Origin: Saprospiraceae bacterium | GTDB lineage: Bacteria > Bacteroidota > Bacteroidia > Chitinophagales > Saprospiraceae | Direction: 5' to 3' | NCBI GenBank assembly: GCA_016710585.1 | Contig: JADJVN010000046.1 | Coordinates: 248,001-312,000, forward strand | Length of the DNA stretch: 64,000 bases | Part shown: positions 11,466-21,870 of the stretch, one piece after another | Position numbering within the stretch: the stretch's first letter is position 1 | Layout: each line of letters begins with the position of its first letter | The notes under the pieces: model-generated | What the model was told of the DNA's origin: nothing | The model's database searches: none | The model's input: the letters and a program-made list of their open reading frames with translations, nothing else | Position numbers and translations under genes: made by a program

Positions 11466-13094
11466 ATGTCAAATACAATTTTAAGTATTCCAGAAATAAA
11501 AAATGAACCCATTTTAACCTATTTACCAGGTTCAAAAGAAAAATTAGAACTAAAGGCTGAAATAGCAAGATTAAAATCTACCAAGAAAGAAATTGCAATG
11601 GTCATTAATGGTAACAGAATAATAACAAGAAATAAAAAATCTATACATCCTCCTCATGAATTAAGACACACTTTAGGATATTTTTATAAAGGAGGAAAGG
11701 ATCAAGTTAAATTAGCAATAGATGCTAGTTTGGCTGCTAAAGAATCTTGGGAAAAAATGGCGTGGTCTGACAGAGCTGCGATTTTTCTTAAAGCTGCTGA
11801 TTTAATTTCTGGACCTTATCGTGCAAGAACAAATGCTATGACGATGTTGGGTCAGTCTAAAAATATTTATCAAAGTGAGATAGATGCGGTTTGTGAGTTT
11901 TGTGATTTTTTACGATTTAACGTAAAATTTTTAACAGAGATTTATTCTAATCAACCTGAGTCTTCTGCTTTAATTTGGAATCAAATGGAGTATAGACCTT
12001 TGGAAGGATTTATTTTTGCTTTGACTCCTTTTAATTTTACATCTATTGCAGGAAATTTACCTTGCGCACCAGCGTTGATGGGTAATACAGTAGTGTGGAA
12101 AGCTGCTGAGACACAGATATATTCAGCTTCTTTGATTATGGAAATTTTAGAAGAAGCAGGATTGCCAAAAGGAGTTATTAATTTAATTTTTGTGGATGGC
12201 GCTGTAGCTGGTGATGTTATATTTAATCATAAAGATTTTGCTGGAATTCACTTTACTGGTTCGACAGGAGTTTTTCGGAATATTTGGCAAACAATTGGAA
12301 ATAATCTTTCAAAATATAAATCATTTCCACGGTTGGTGGGGGAGACTGGTGGCAAAGATTTTGTCATTGCACATCATTCTGCTGACCCAAAAATTGTCGC
12401 TACTGCATTATCACGTGGCGCTTTTGAATTTCAAGGTCAGAAATGCAGTGCTGCATCACGAGCATACATTCCCAAATCTATGTGGCAAGAAGTAAAAAAA
12501 TTCTTGGGTGAAGATTTAAAATCTATGAAAATGGGTTCTCCTGAAAAATTTACAAATTTTATCAATGCTGTAATCGATGAAAAGTCTTTTGATAAAATAG
12601 CTAAGTATATTGATCAAGCTAAAAAATCAAATGATGCTTCAATCTTATTTGGAGGTCGATATGATAAGACTGAAGGGTATTTTATCGAGCCGACAGTTAT
12701 CTTAGCAAAAACTCCAAACTATGTAAGTATGTGTGAGGAGATTTTCGGTCCAGTATTGACGATATATGTCTATGCTGATAATAAATGGGATGAAACCTTG
12801 GCATTGGTTGATAGTAATTCTTATGCACTTACAGGTGCTTTGTTTGCAAAGGATCGAGAAGTGATCCAACAAGCTTCACATACGCTTAGAAATGCAGCTG
12901 GGAATTATTATATTAATGATAAACCTACTGGTGCTGTGGTAGGACAACAACCTTTTGGAGGTGCGAGAGCTTCGGGTACAAATGATAAAGCAGGATCTGT
13001 ATTAAATTTATATCGATGGGTTTCTCCACGCACGATTAAAGAGAATTTTGCACCACCTTCTGATTATCGATATCCATTTATGTTGGAAGAGTAG
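11466..13094 (+). CDS. pruA: L-glutamate gamma-semialdehyde dehydrogenase (1-pyrroline-5-carboxylate dehydrogenase)
   Basis: The 542-residue protein is a full-length aldehyde dehydrogenase of the group that oxidises the proline breakdown intermediate to glutamate with NAD+. The catalytic Glu lies in GETGGKDF and the nucleophilic Cys in FQGQKCSAASR, which is the typical P5C dehydrogenase sequence; FTGSTG forms the nucleotide-binding turn. The C-terminal RWVSPRTIKE is also characteristic. No proline dehydrogenase gene is next to it. Confidence 0.95.
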   Translation: MSNTILSIPEIKNEPILTYLPGSKEKLELKAEIARLKSTKKEIAMVINGNRIITRNKKSIHPPHELRHTLGYFYKGGKDQVKLAIDASLAAKESWEKMAWSDRAAIFLKAADLISGPYRARTNAMTMLGQSKNIYQSEIDAVCEFCDFLRFNVKFLTEIYSNQPESSALIWNQMEYRPLEGFIFALTPFNFTSIAGNLPCAPALMGNTVVWKAAETQIYSASLIMEILEEAGLPKGVINLIFVDGAVAGDVIFNHKDFAGIHFTGSTGVFRNIWQTIGNNLSKYKSFPRLVGETGGKDFVIAHHSADPKIVATALSRGAFEFQGQKCSAASRAYIPKSMWQEVKKFLGEDLKSMKMGSPEKFTNFINAVIDEKSFDKIAKYIDQAKKSNDASILFGGRYDKTEGYFIEPTVILAKTPNYVSMCEEIFGPVLTIYVYADNKWDETLALVDSNSYALTGALFAKDREVIQQASHTLRNAAGNYYINDKPTGAVVGQQPFGGARASGTNDKAGSVLNLYRWVSPRTIKENFAPPSDYRYPFMLEE

Positions 13095-13101
13095 TTTCTA
13101 T

Positions 13102-13695
13102 TTAAATTAATTTTAAAATAAAACCTATTAATAGACCAAATGCAGCTCCCCAAAAATGGGCTTCATGGTCTATTCCATCTTGTCTCTTTCTACTTGCCCA
13201 CCAGGAATAAATTAAATACAATATTCCCATTAGAAAAGCGGGCATAGGTATTATTCCATAAATAAGAAGAATATTCATTGGAAAATATAATATATAAATA
13301 AAAAGTAATCCGCTGATTACACCAGATGCTCCAATACTCGAATAACTAGGAGTGTTTTTATATTTTAAATAGGTTGGCACCGAAGATAGAATGGCAAGCA
13401 AAATATAAATAGCCAGATAAATTATCATCCCTTCATAGAAGCCAAATTTAACTTGACAAATTGACTCTACAACAAATCCAAATTGCCACAATACAAATGC
13501 ATTTAGAAATAAATGAAAAAAATCTCCATGTAAAAAGGTGCAAGTAAACCATCTGTAAAAAGAACGTGATCTAAATTCTTCATATGGGTAATGTTTAAAT
13601 TGTTCAATAATTTCATAATTGCGGAAACCCATTAAAGATATAATGACTATACTTATTAGTAACGAAATACTGATGAGAGCTTGAGGATCATTCAT
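13102..13695 (-). CDS. Rhomboid family intramembrane serine protease
   Basis: The 197-residue protein has about six hydrophobic segments and the catalytic serine motif GASG (in SSIGASGVISG). The paired His lies in DHEAHFWGAAFG in the last helix, so both dyad residues are present. An early motif HGDFFHLFLN matches the loop-1 region of rhomboids. It should cleave single-pass membrane proteins within the bilayer; substrates are unknown. It overlaps rlmH by eight bases on the same strand. Confidence 0.9.
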   Translation of the reverse strand: MNDPQALISISLLISIVIISLMGFRNYEIIEQFKHYPYEEFRSRSFYRWFTCTFLHGDFFHLFLNAFVLWQFGFVVESICQVKFGFYEGMIIYLAIYILLAILSSVPTYLKYKNTPSYSSIGASGVISGLLFIYILYFPMNILLIYGIIPMPAFLMGILYLIYSWWASRKRQDGIDHEAHFWGAAFGLLIGFILKLI

Positions 13696-14158
13696 GATGA
13701 TATGGTAAATTTTTTATAATTGTAAAAGCGCGATAAAGTTGCTCCACAAATATAAGCCTAATCAATTGATGAGAAAAAGTAAATCTAGAAAATGAAATTT
13801 TATTAGGAATGGTCTTATAAACCACTTGTGAAAATCCATAGGCTCCACCAACAATAAAGGTCAGATCTTTTCTTACAATATTGACTTTATCCTGAATTAT
13901 TAATGAAAAATCAATAGATGTATATTCTTTTCCTTTATCGTCTAGTAAATATAATTCCATATCTTTTGATTGAATATAATTCAGTAATACTTCTGATTCC
14001 TTTTCTTTTAATTTTGCAATTGGCAATTTTTGTTTAACATCAGGTAAAACTATAATCTCAAAATTTATAAAATGATTAATCCTACTCTTATATTCCATTA
14101 TACCTTCTTCAATAAAACTGAAGTTAGTTTTGCCTATTACAATCAGTTCAATTTTCAT
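13688..14158 (-). CDS. rlmH: 23S rRNA (pseudouridine-1915-N3)-methyltransferase RlmH
   Basis: The 156-residue protein fits RlmH in length and in its SPOUT knot motifs: FIVGGAYGFS binds S-adenosylmethionine, and SRFTFSHQLIRLIFVEQLYRA forms the C-terminal knot with HQL. It methylates pseudouridine 1915 in helix 69 of 23S rRNA. It is the middle gene of a tight minus-strand group with the upstream GH13-like lipoprotein gene. Confidence 0.93.
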   Translation of the reverse strand: MKIELIVIGKTNFSFIEEGIMEYKSRINHFINFEIIVLPDVKQKLPIAKLKEKESEVLLNYIQSKDMELYLLDDKGKEYTSIDFSLIIQDKVNIVRKDLTFIVGGAYGFSQVVYKTIPNKISFSRFTFSHQLIRLIFVEQLYRAFTIIKNLPYHHE

Positions 14159-15465
14159 TAATACTTGTTTGTAACTACAATATACTGATAACCATTGAGT
14201 GGAAATGATTTATTACTTTTAAACTCTAGTTTTGCATGAGTAAAAAGTTCTGATACCACGCCAATTTCTTCGTTCAATGTATAATTCTCTGTGGTTGAAC
14301 ACAGATTAGCCATTAGTATAGTTGTTTGATTTCCATGCTTTCTTTTTATAGCTATTATACAATTTGAATTACTAATATTTTCGATCGATTCACCAGATTT
14401 GACTTGTAAGGCCTCATTATAATATCGATGAAGGAAAAGAGATCTGTAAAAGTCAAGATTGAAATGATATTTTAGATTTAGTGGTGTTCTATTTTTAAAG
14501 TCAATTTTTTCAAAAAGAGGGCAATCCTGACCATTAAAAACCATTGGCACTCCATTAACATAATTGCTGATTACAGCTACTAATTTATTTTGTGAATCAA
14601 ATATTTGCTGCGTACTTCCTATATAGATTTCTGCATTGACATCATGAGTATAATTCACATAATAATAATTTGATCCACTAGATTTATCTTTACTAAATAT
14701 ATTCATAAAATCTTCCATGACAAATGTATCTTGCATCGTTTTGAGCAGTGTTGAATATAAATTTTTATTCAATAAACCAATGGGATTCGAGTTGTTGCTT
14801 AGCTGCTCTTTATTAGCATCAATAATCAAGATTGCATTGTTTTTTTCAACTGCTAGATCATATATTTTTGAAATAAAATCCTTACTTGCTTTTTCAAGAC
14901 CTCTTAGAACTAATCCATCAATATTATAATCTTTTAACCAATATGAGATAATAGCTAAAATTTCTTTTTGCAGTGCAACATTTGATATATCTAGTGCGAA
15001 TTTAGTATTACTTGAATCATTTGAATTTTTGATATAATATTCATTATGATCTTTATACCAAGGATGATCAAATGCAGTTTGCGAAAAATCAAATTCAAGC
15101 AAACATTTTATTTTGATTGCATGAAATGAATCGAGCAGTCCCTCAAATTCTTTTTCAGTTCCGAGCTTAGGGTCTATTTTTTTGTAGTCCTTGACTTTAT
15201 AAGGATTAGCAACTGAAACTTTTTCATTGCCTTCCGCTAAAGTTATTGGTAATAATGAAATTGTATTAATAAAGAGTTTTCTCAGATGTCCTCTCTGCTT
15301 AATAATTGATTTAAACCCTCCATTGTCAGGATATTGAAATGGCAAAATCTCGTAAATAGTAGCAGTGTTTTGCCAAGTTTGTAAATCAGTTTTATTGCGT
15401 TGGTAATTTTGACAACTAGCAAAGCCGAAACTTAAAATAAAAATTAAAAGTAGTTTATAATTCAT
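14158..15465 (-). CDS. GH13 (alpha-amylase-like) lipoprotein, probably catalytically inactive
   Basis: The 435-residue protein has a lipoprotein signal (FGFASC) and the order of a GH13 barrel followed by a C-terminal beta domain. The usual catalytic residues are not where they should be. The nucleophile motif GFRxD corresponds to DGLVLR, so both Arg and Asp are replaced. The acid/base strand reads ILIIDAN without Glu, and the late NHD motif appears as THD. It is therefore likely a binding or structural pseudoenzyme, or a very diverged glucan-active protein. The reading frame is intact, so this is not explained by sequence error. Confidence 0.55.
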   Translation of the reverse strand: MNYKLLLIFILSFGFASCQNYQRNKTDLQTWQNTATIYEILPFQYPDNGGFKSIIKQRGHLRKLFINTISLLPITLAEGNEKVSVANPYKVKDYKKIDPKLGTEKEFEGLLDSFHAIKIKCLLEFDFSQTAFDHPWYKDHNEYYIKNSNDSSNTKFALDISNVALQKEILAIISYWLKDYNIDGLVLRGLEKASKDFISKIYDLAVEKNNAILIIDANKEQLSNNSNPIGLLNKNLYSTLLKTMQDTFVMEDFMNIFSKDKSSGSNYYYVNYTHDVNAEIYIGSTQQIFDSQNKLVAVISNYVNGVPMVFNGQDCPLFEKIDFKNRTPLNLKYHFNLDFYRSLFLHRYYNEALQVKSGESIENISNSNCIIAIKRKHGNQTTILMANLCSTTENYTLNEEIGVVSELFTHAKLEFKSNKSFPLNGYQYIVVTNKY

Positions 15466-15466
15466 C

Positions 15467-17100
15467 TTATTTACTTTGAAAAATTGCTTGTCTTTCTGGA
15501 AATTTACTTTTTAAATCTTTGGTGTATCTATCAACCAATTTATCTCCACCATGTGTTTTTAACTTTTTTGTAATTCTTTCAATTTTCTCATACGCTGGTT
15601 TACCACCAAATTCATTCAAAATATCAGAGCCTTTATTCAAATAGTAGTCATATATCCAGTGATTGTTTTCAGAGATTAATTTATCTGCAAAATGTTCAAT
15701 ATCTTCATTCATATCTTGTTCATTTAACTCATTGATTAACATTTCTGAGCTACCATATTTTTGAATGATTTCCAAACGCAAATTTGTGTATTTATTTTTA
15801 TCTAGTTTATCTAATAAACCTAGCACATCAATTTGTTTAAGTTTGACATTTTCCGACAAAAGAAAGTCTGCATATTTAAGTTTATTTAACTTCTTCAAAG
15901 CTAATATTGCAAATGTTAATTGATTTTCAAAATCGTTTTTCTGAATGAAATATTCTAATAATTGATCAACTCTGTGTGTATTGATTGTGTCATGATGATT
16001 CAGAAGAATTTTCTCTAGATAGACATTGTAAGTGTGTATTCTTTTTGATTGTATGATATCATCCATAAATATTCCCATTAACCAAGAATATTCTTGATGT
16101 TCTGAAAAATACTTAACTAAATCATTTGGGTTATTTAAGTTGTTGGCTATGGTATACATCAAAGCAACACTTGATTGATAATTATCTTGTGTGCAATTTT
16201 GAACTTTATTAAATAATATTTTTATAATTTGTTTTTGATATGAAGCTTGAGAGTAAAAACTTATAAGTATTGAGCTAAGTTTTCTTCAGCATGTAATATA
16301 TTATAATCTGAATTATTAAGACATTGGATCGATTCACCAAAGATGTATTCTCGTAGATCAGGTTGTTTTGCTGATCTAATTATTTCATAAATTACTGTAT
16401 GAAATTTACGATTAATTAAATCTGATTGATTATTTTTAAAAAGTTTAAATAATTTATTGGCAAACAATGTTCCGTGCAGTGCGGCTATGATTCCATTTTG
16501 ATTCATTGCATTTGCTACACAAAATATAGATGCTTCATATAATTCATTTAAAAGGACTACTTGCGATTTGTATGAGATTAAGCTACTTCGTTTAATATTA
16601 GTTTTTTCAGGTTGAACAAGAGGTAAAATTTCCTCAAAGATGGATTTTGGCAGTGTATCCAGGAGATAAAAATACCTTAATTGAAATGCATGATTAAATC
16701 TTTCATTCCGATTTAGCTCTTTATTGACAAATTGAATAAAATTGTCATTTAATAAATTGTCTTTGACTAATTCTAATGACAAATCTTTTTTCTTAACCGT
16801 TTTTTGAGATTCTGCTTTTGATTTGATATTTAGTTTATGCCATTGCGCACAAGCATATACATGTAAACAAGCTTTTTTATTGAATCTTTGATTACAGGCA
16901 CATAAGAATGATTTAATCGAGTGCTCAGAATAAACAAGGTTACATTCATAGATATCGTCATCTGATTTTAAAGTATAATTCCAATTATTTTTTTTAATCT
17001 CGTTTGCCTTTTTGACATAACCCTTATTTATCCATTCAGAAATTTTATCAAAGGCTTTACCGCTGATTTGGAGTTCAATATTTTCTAAAAAAATTGCCAT
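15467..17100 (-). CDS. SWIM zinc-finger domain protein (one frameshift)
   Basis: Two minus-strand frames (17100-16261 and 16162-15467) join through a shift near 16258; in the joined frame the protein continues as SFYSQASYQKQ across the apparent gap, giving about 544 residues. Residues about 65-100 hold a SWIM finger of the form CxC-(n)-CxH (CACNQRFNKKACLHVYA). The rest is alpha-helical, resembling HEAT or TPR repeats. SWIM fingers bind DNA or proteins; the exact role here is unknown. The gene is divergent from gyrA. Confidence 0.7.
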
Positions 17101-17273
17101 TGATGAATTTTACAAAGCTAATCGTACAATTAAATCTGTAAATGTATGGCAATAATGTGAAAAGTCTTTAAAGAAATAGAAAAAACTAAAATTATCGATA
17201 AAATCAGTCAAAAACAAACTAAAATTCACAAATAAATATGAAAAAAATGATACGTAATATGGTCATTTATAGG

Positions 17274-17281
17274 TATTTTTG
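17274..17281 (+). promoter_or_regulatory. -7 box of the gyrA promoter
   Basis: TATTTTTG matches the Bacteroidota -7 consensus TAnnTTTG and lies 25 bases before the gyrA ATG at 17307. I see no clear TTTG -33 box at the usual distance. Confidence 0.4.
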
Positions 17282-17306
17282 CAGAAATTAACGAAGTATA
17301 ATTTAT

Positions 17307-19838
17307 ATGGCAGATCACGATCGGATAATACCAGTAAACATTGAGCAACAACTCCAAAGTTCATATATAGATTACTCAATGTCTGTAATTGTAGCTCGGG
17401 CATTACCAGATGTTCGAGACGGCTTGAAGCCTGTTCACCGGAGGGTAATGTATGGTATGAACGATCTTGGAGTTGCTTACAACAAACCTTATAAAAAATC
17501 TGCTAGAATAGTAGGAGAAGTCTTGGGTAAGTATCATCCACATGGTGACAGTTCTGTCTACGATGCTATGGTTCGTATGGCTCAAGATTGGTCAATGCGC
17601 TATCCATTGGTGGATGGTCAAGGTAACTATGGTAGCATGGACGGCGATAGCCCAGCTGCAATGCGATATACTGAAGCTAGATTATCTAGGCTTTCTAATG
17701 AATTGCTTGATGATATTGACAAAGATACGGTTGACTTTAGATTAAATTTTGACGATTCATTAGAAGAACCTACAGTGTTACCTTCTAAAATTCCGAATCT
17801 GCTTATAAATGGTTCTTCCGGAATTGCAGTCGGAATGGCTACGAATATGTTGCCGCATAATTTGAGAGAAGTGTGTGATGGTGTAATCGCTACAATAGAT
17901 AATCCTGAAATCAGTATTGAGGAATTGATGAAGCACATTCCAGCACCTGATATGCCAACAGGTGGAATTATCTATGGAACCAATGGAATAAAAGAAGCTT
18001 ACGAAACGGGAAAAGGTAAAGTGGTCGTCAGAGGTCGAGCTACTATTGAACATGAAGATGGTAGGGATGTCATTATTATCACTGAGATTCCTTTTCAAGT
18101 AAATAAAGCCTATCTCGTTGAGAAAATTGCAGAATTAGTTAATGAAGAAAAGATACAAGGGATATCAAATGTTCGAGATGAATCAGATCGAACAGGAATA
18201 AGAGTTGTTGTAGAATTAAAGAAAGACGCTATTGCGAATATTGTTTTGAGCAGTCTTTATAAATACACTCAATTACAAACCTCGTATGGAATAAATAATA
18301 TTGCCTTAGTCAATCAGCGACCACAAGTTTTAAATTTAAAAGAGCTCATTCAAGAGTTTGTAAAATTTAGAATTGAAGTCATCATCAGAAGAACTAAATT
18401 TGAACTTAAACAGGCAAAAGACAAGGCTCACATTATTGAAGGTCTTTTAATAGCATTAGATAATTTAGACGAAGTAATTGCCATCATCAGAGGTTCTAAA
18501 ACTGTTGATGATGCAAAGCAAGCCTTAATTGCTAGATTTAATTTGTCTGATATTCAAGCAAAGGCTATCCTTGATATGAGACTCCAAAAATTGACGGGTC
18601 TTGAAAGGGATAAGCTAAAACAAGAGTATGCTGAACTTATGGCTGAGATTGCTAGATTAGAAGAAATATTAGCCTCAAATGTAAAGCAGCGAGAAATAAT
18701 AAAATCAGAGTTAACAGACATTAAGAATAAATTTGGTGATGACAGAAGAACTGAAATAACTCAGGCAGAAGGAGAAATCAGTATAGAAGATATGATTTCT
18801 AATGACAGTGTGATTGTAACGATCTCTCACACAGGATATATTAAGCGAACCCAAACTAAAGAGTATAAAGCACAAGGTCGAGGTGGAAGAGGCTCTACAG
18901 GAAGTCGCACCAAAGATGAAGACTTCATTGAGCACATGTTCGAAGCTCAGAATCATAATCATTTATTACTATTTACAGAATTAGGAAAGTGTTTTTGGCT
19001 GAGAGTATATGAGGTTCCAGAAGCAGCTAAAACTTCACTAGGAAGGTCCATTCAGAATTTATTAAATTTACCTAAAGAAGATAAAGTTAGAGCTTATATA
19101 AATATTAAAGATCTTGAAGATAAGGAATTTTTAGATACCCATTATATTGTGTTATGTACTAAAAATGGAACAATTAAAAAGTGTAGTGTCCAAGATTTTA
19201 GTAGACCTAGAGCAAATGGAATTATTGCAATTTCAATCAATGAGGGAGATCAACTCATGGAGGCTAAATTAACTAATGGGAATTGCGAAATTATCATTGC
19301 TAACAAAACAGGTAGGGCAATCAGATTCCCAGAAGATAAGGTAAGACCAATGGGTAGAAATGCTGCTGGTGTAAGAGGGATTACACTCGATAAAAGCAAT
19401 GATCAAGTTATTGGAATGGTTTGTGTTGATCCTTTAATTGATAAAGGGGCTAGCTTCTTAGTTGTTTCAGAACATGGAAATGGAAAACGCTCAGATTTGG
19501 AAGATTACCGTGTAACAAATAGAGGCGGAAAAGGAGTTAAGACAATCAAAGTGACTGATAAAACAGGTAAACTTGTTTCAATTAAAAAAGTTTTCGACGA
19601 AGACGATCTAATGATTACTACAACCAATGGTGTTACGATCAGAATGAATATAGATCAGCTGAGGGTCATGGGCAGAGCAACATCAGGTGTTAGATTGATT
19701 AGACTTGATGATGGTGATGCTATTGCTGATGTTACTGTGGTAAAAAAAGATGATACAATTGATGAAACTATTGATATCATGCCTGTTGAACCAGAAAATC
19801 CAACTGAAGGGATAACTGAACCATTTGAAGAAGAATAA
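17307..19838 (+). CDS. gyrA: DNA gyrase subunit A
   Basis: The intact 843-residue frame is a full GyrA. The quinolone-determining region reads HPHGDSSVYDAMV, keeping the Ser and Asp found in susceptible strains. The DNA-cleaving Tyr is in AMRYTEARL. A long coiled-coil follows, then the C-terminal beta-pinwheel with a GyrA-box of the form QGRGGRG, which wraps DNA and separates gyrase from topoisomerase IV. The protein ends in an acidic tail. With GyrB it introduces negative supercoils. Confidence 0.97.
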   Translation: MADHDRIIPVNIEQQLQSSYIDYSMSVIVARALPDVRDGLKPVHRRVMYGMNDLGVAYNKPYKKSARIVGEVLGKYHPHGDSSVYDAMVRMAQDWSMRYPLVDGQGNYGSMDGDSPAAMRYTEARLSRLSNELLDDIDKDTVDFRLNFDDSLEEPTVLPSKIPNLLINGSSGIAVGMATNMLPHNLREVCDGVIATIDNPEISIEELMKHIPAPDMPTGGIIYGTNGIKEAYETGKGKVVVRGRATIEHEDGRDVIIITEIPFQVNKAYLVEKIAELVNEEKIQGISNVRDESDRTGIRVVVELKKDAIANIVLSSLYKYTQLQTSYGINNIALVNQRPQVLNLKELIQEFVKFRIEVIIRRTKFELKQAKDKAHIIEGLLIALDNLDEVIAIIRGSKTVDDAKQALIARFNLSDIQAKAILDMRLQKLTGLERDKLKQEYAELMAEIARLEEILASNVKQREIIKSELTDIKNKFGDDRRTEITQAEGEISIEDMISNDSVIVTISHTGYIKRTQTKEYKAQGRGGRGSTGSRTKDEDFIEHMFEAQNHNHLLLFTELGKCFWLRVYEVPEAAKTSLGRSIQNLLNLPKEDKVRAYINIKDLEDKEFLDTHYIVLCTKNGTIKKCSVQDFSRPRANGIIAISINEGDQLMEAKLTNGNCEIIIANKTGRAIRFPEDKVRPMGRNAAGVRGITLDKSNDQVIGMVCVDPLIDKGASFLVVSEHGNGKRSDLEDYRVTNRGGKGVKTIKVTDKTGKLVSIKKVFDEDDLMITTTNGVTIRMNIDQLRVMGRATSGVRLIRLDDGDAIADVTVVKKDDTIDETIDIMPVEPENPTEGITEPFEEE

Positions 19839-19923
19839 ATTAAAATTAATTTAACTAAAATCCATACTTGTAAATGGAATTACTTAAAATAGAAATTCGT
19901 TTAAATTTAAAAATCAACAAATA

Positions 19924-21231
19924 ATGAAAAATTTAATAGTTATAACCATTTTATTTTTTGCTGCTAATTTAATTGCTCAAGAGCCAGAAAAAGATGTTAA
20001 GTCAGCGGATAAGAAATATGGATTGTATAATTTGGATACTAAAGGAAATGCGGCTAAACTTTGGGAGGCAAAAACATTGATTGATGAAGCTTCAAAGAAT
20101 CCTACTGTTACAGAACAATATAAAACTTGGATCACTAAAGGTAAGATTTATAATGCTATTGCATCTACACAGAATGATTCTTTAGTTTTAGCTCAAACCA
20201 TGGGGAAATCAGAAGCAAAGTTAAGTTTTGCAAACTCGGGAGTTGATGCATACAATGCTTTAAATAAAGCAATCACTCTTGCAGTAAAATCCTATGAGAA
20301 AAAAGATGCATTGGAGGCATTACAAGAGACTTCTCAGTATTTAAATAATTTTGGTTATTATTTATATAAAAAGTCTGATTACCAAAACGCCTACTTAAAT
20401 TTTAATACAATGGTTTTGACAGACAAATTGCTAAAAGGCAATAATATGAAAACCATTTTTTCGACAGAAAATGATTATTTGAATCAATTATATATTACAT
20501 CATTGTGTGCAATGAATAGTAAAAATATAGAAACAGTTCTACCTTATTTAGAGGAACTTGTTTCAAAGAATTTTAATGATGAAAATAATTCTGGAGCGAG
20601 CATATATGAAGGTTTGTATGAATATTATCAAACTAAAGATGAAGCAAAGGCAGAAAATTATCTTGCAGAAGGTCGTAAAAAATTTCCTGAAGTTACAAGT
20701 CTACTATATCAAGAGATAAATCATTTTTTAAAGAAAGGAAAATTGAATGAACTCATTGATAAATTAAAATTTGCAATGACCAAAGACAAAACCAATCCTT
20801 CATTATACACAACATTAGGTAATGTCTATGATAATTTATGCCAGAAGGAATGGGAGAGCGGAAACACAGCTAAAGGAGATGAATATTACAATGAAAGCTT
20901 AAAATATTATGCAGATGCATTGACGTATAAGCCAGATGATTTTACTGCTCTATATAGTCTTGGTGCATGTCATTATAATAAAGCAGCATTAGTATCTAAA
21001 GAGTTAAATAAACTATCTAGCGATTATTCTAAAGAAGGTACTAAAAAATATGATGCTAAAAAAGCAGAAATGGATAGTTATTTTGACAAAGCCTTACCAT
21101 ATTTTGAAAAAGCTGAATTAGTAGACAATAAAGACAAGAATACACTTATAGCATTGAAGGAAATTTATGCGAAGAAAGGAAATCTGCAGAAAGCTTCAGA
21201 TTATAAAGCAAAATTGGAAAATCTTAAATAA
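19924..21231 (+). CDS. Secreted tetratricopeptide-repeat protein
   Basis: The 435-residue protein has a clear signal peptide (ITILFFAANLIAQ) and then helical repeats of TPR type, most visible in the last 200 residues (SLYTTLGNVYDNL, FTALYSLGACHYNKA). It should sit in the periplasm or outer membrane as a protein-binding scaffold. It lies 85 bases after gyrA and is followed by a strong terminator. No partner can be named from the sequence. Confidence 0.75.
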   Translation: MKNLIVITILFFAANLIAQEPEKDVKSADKKYGLYNLDTKGNAAKLWEAKTLIDEASKNPTVTEQYKTWITKGKIYNAIASTQNDSLVLAQTMGKSEAKLSFANSGVDAYNALNKAITLAVKSYEKKDALEALQETSQYLNNFGYYLYKKSDYQNAYLNFNTMVLTDKLLKGNNMKTIFSTENDYLNQLYITSLCAMNSKNIETVLPYLEELVSKNFNDENNSGASIYEGLYEYYQTKDEAKAENYLAEGRKKFPEVTSLLYQEINHFLKKGKLNELIDKLKFAMTKDKTNPSLYTTLGNVYDNLCQKEWESGNTAKGDEYYNESLKYYADALTYKPDDFTALYSLGACHYNKAALVSKELNKLSSDYSKEGTKKYDAKKAEMDSYFDKALPYFEKAELVDNKDKNTLIALKEIYAKKGNLQKASDYKAKLENLK

Positions 21232-21242
21232 AATTAATATTT

Positions 21243-21267
21243 AGAAGCCGAATAATATTCGGCTTCT
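21243..21267 (+). terminator. Rho-independent terminator after the TPR gene
   Basis: A near-perfect inverted repeat, AGAAGCCGAA pairing with TTCGGCTTCT around a short loop, is followed by a partial T-run. It lies 12 bases after the TPR stop. Confidence 0.75.
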
Positions 21268-21292
21268 TTGTTTATATTAAAATTGCAATTTA

Positions 21293-21775
21293 ATGAGTAA
21301 AAAATTTGAAGAAGCTAAGGCTTTATCGGGTGTTAGTGAGTTTCATTCATTGTTTGAGCTACCTGTATTAGACGCTCCTGTGATTCCTTCTATTGACCGA
21401 TGTAAATTGCGAATTTCATTGTTGCAAGAGGAATTGGATGAACTCAAAGATGCCATCGAGTCAAATGATATTGTTGCCGCAGCAGATGCATTTAGTGATA
21501 TTCAATATGTTTTATCTGGAGCAATTTTGGAATTTGGATTAGGGGCAAAGTTCGCTGATTTGTTTGCAGAAGTTCAAAAATCTAATATGAGTAAGGCCTG
21601 TAAGACTTATGATGAAGCTTTAGCTTCGCAAGCTTGGTATTTAGAGAATAAAAACACAGAATCATCTATTGTCGAGAGAGAAGGGCAATATCTTTTATAT
21701 CGAAAGTCAGATCTTAAAGTCTTAAAATCAATTAATTATTACGCCGCAGATTTTGATAAAATATTGAAATCTTAG
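21293..21775 (+). CDS. Nucleoside triphosphate pyrophosphohydrolase family protein (all-alpha, MazG-like)
   Basis: The 160-residue helical protein has the metal-binding pattern of the all-alpha NTP pyrophosphatase superfamily: LQEELDEL in one helix and DAFSDIQYV about 25 residues later, giving the ExxE and D-x3-D acidic residues. Members hydrolyse non-canonical or excess NTPs to NMP and pyrophosphate. Substrate cannot be told from sequence. It is preceded by a terminator, so it has its own promoter. Confidence 0.75.
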   Translation: MSKKFEEAKALSGVSEFHSLFELPVLDAPVIPSIDRCKLRISLLQEELDELKDAIESNDIVAAADAFSDIQYVLSGAILEFGLGAKFADLFAEVQKSNMSKACKTYDEALASQAWYLENKNTESSIVEREGQYLLYRKSDLKVLKSINYYAADFDKILKS

Positions 21776-21819
21776 AAAAAACATAATTTTATACACATCT
21801 CTTGCGTTTAGACTATACC

Positions 21820-21853
21820 TTGTAATATATATTCAAAATATATTATATATTTG
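21820..21853 (+). promoter_or_regulatory. Promoter of the PorV-like gene
   Basis: A TATATTTG box (21846-21853) matches TAnnTTTG and is 17 bases before the ATG at 21871; a TTG lies 23 bases further upstream at 21820-21822. Confidence 0.45.
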
Positions 21854-21870
21854 TATTCAAATCCATATTT

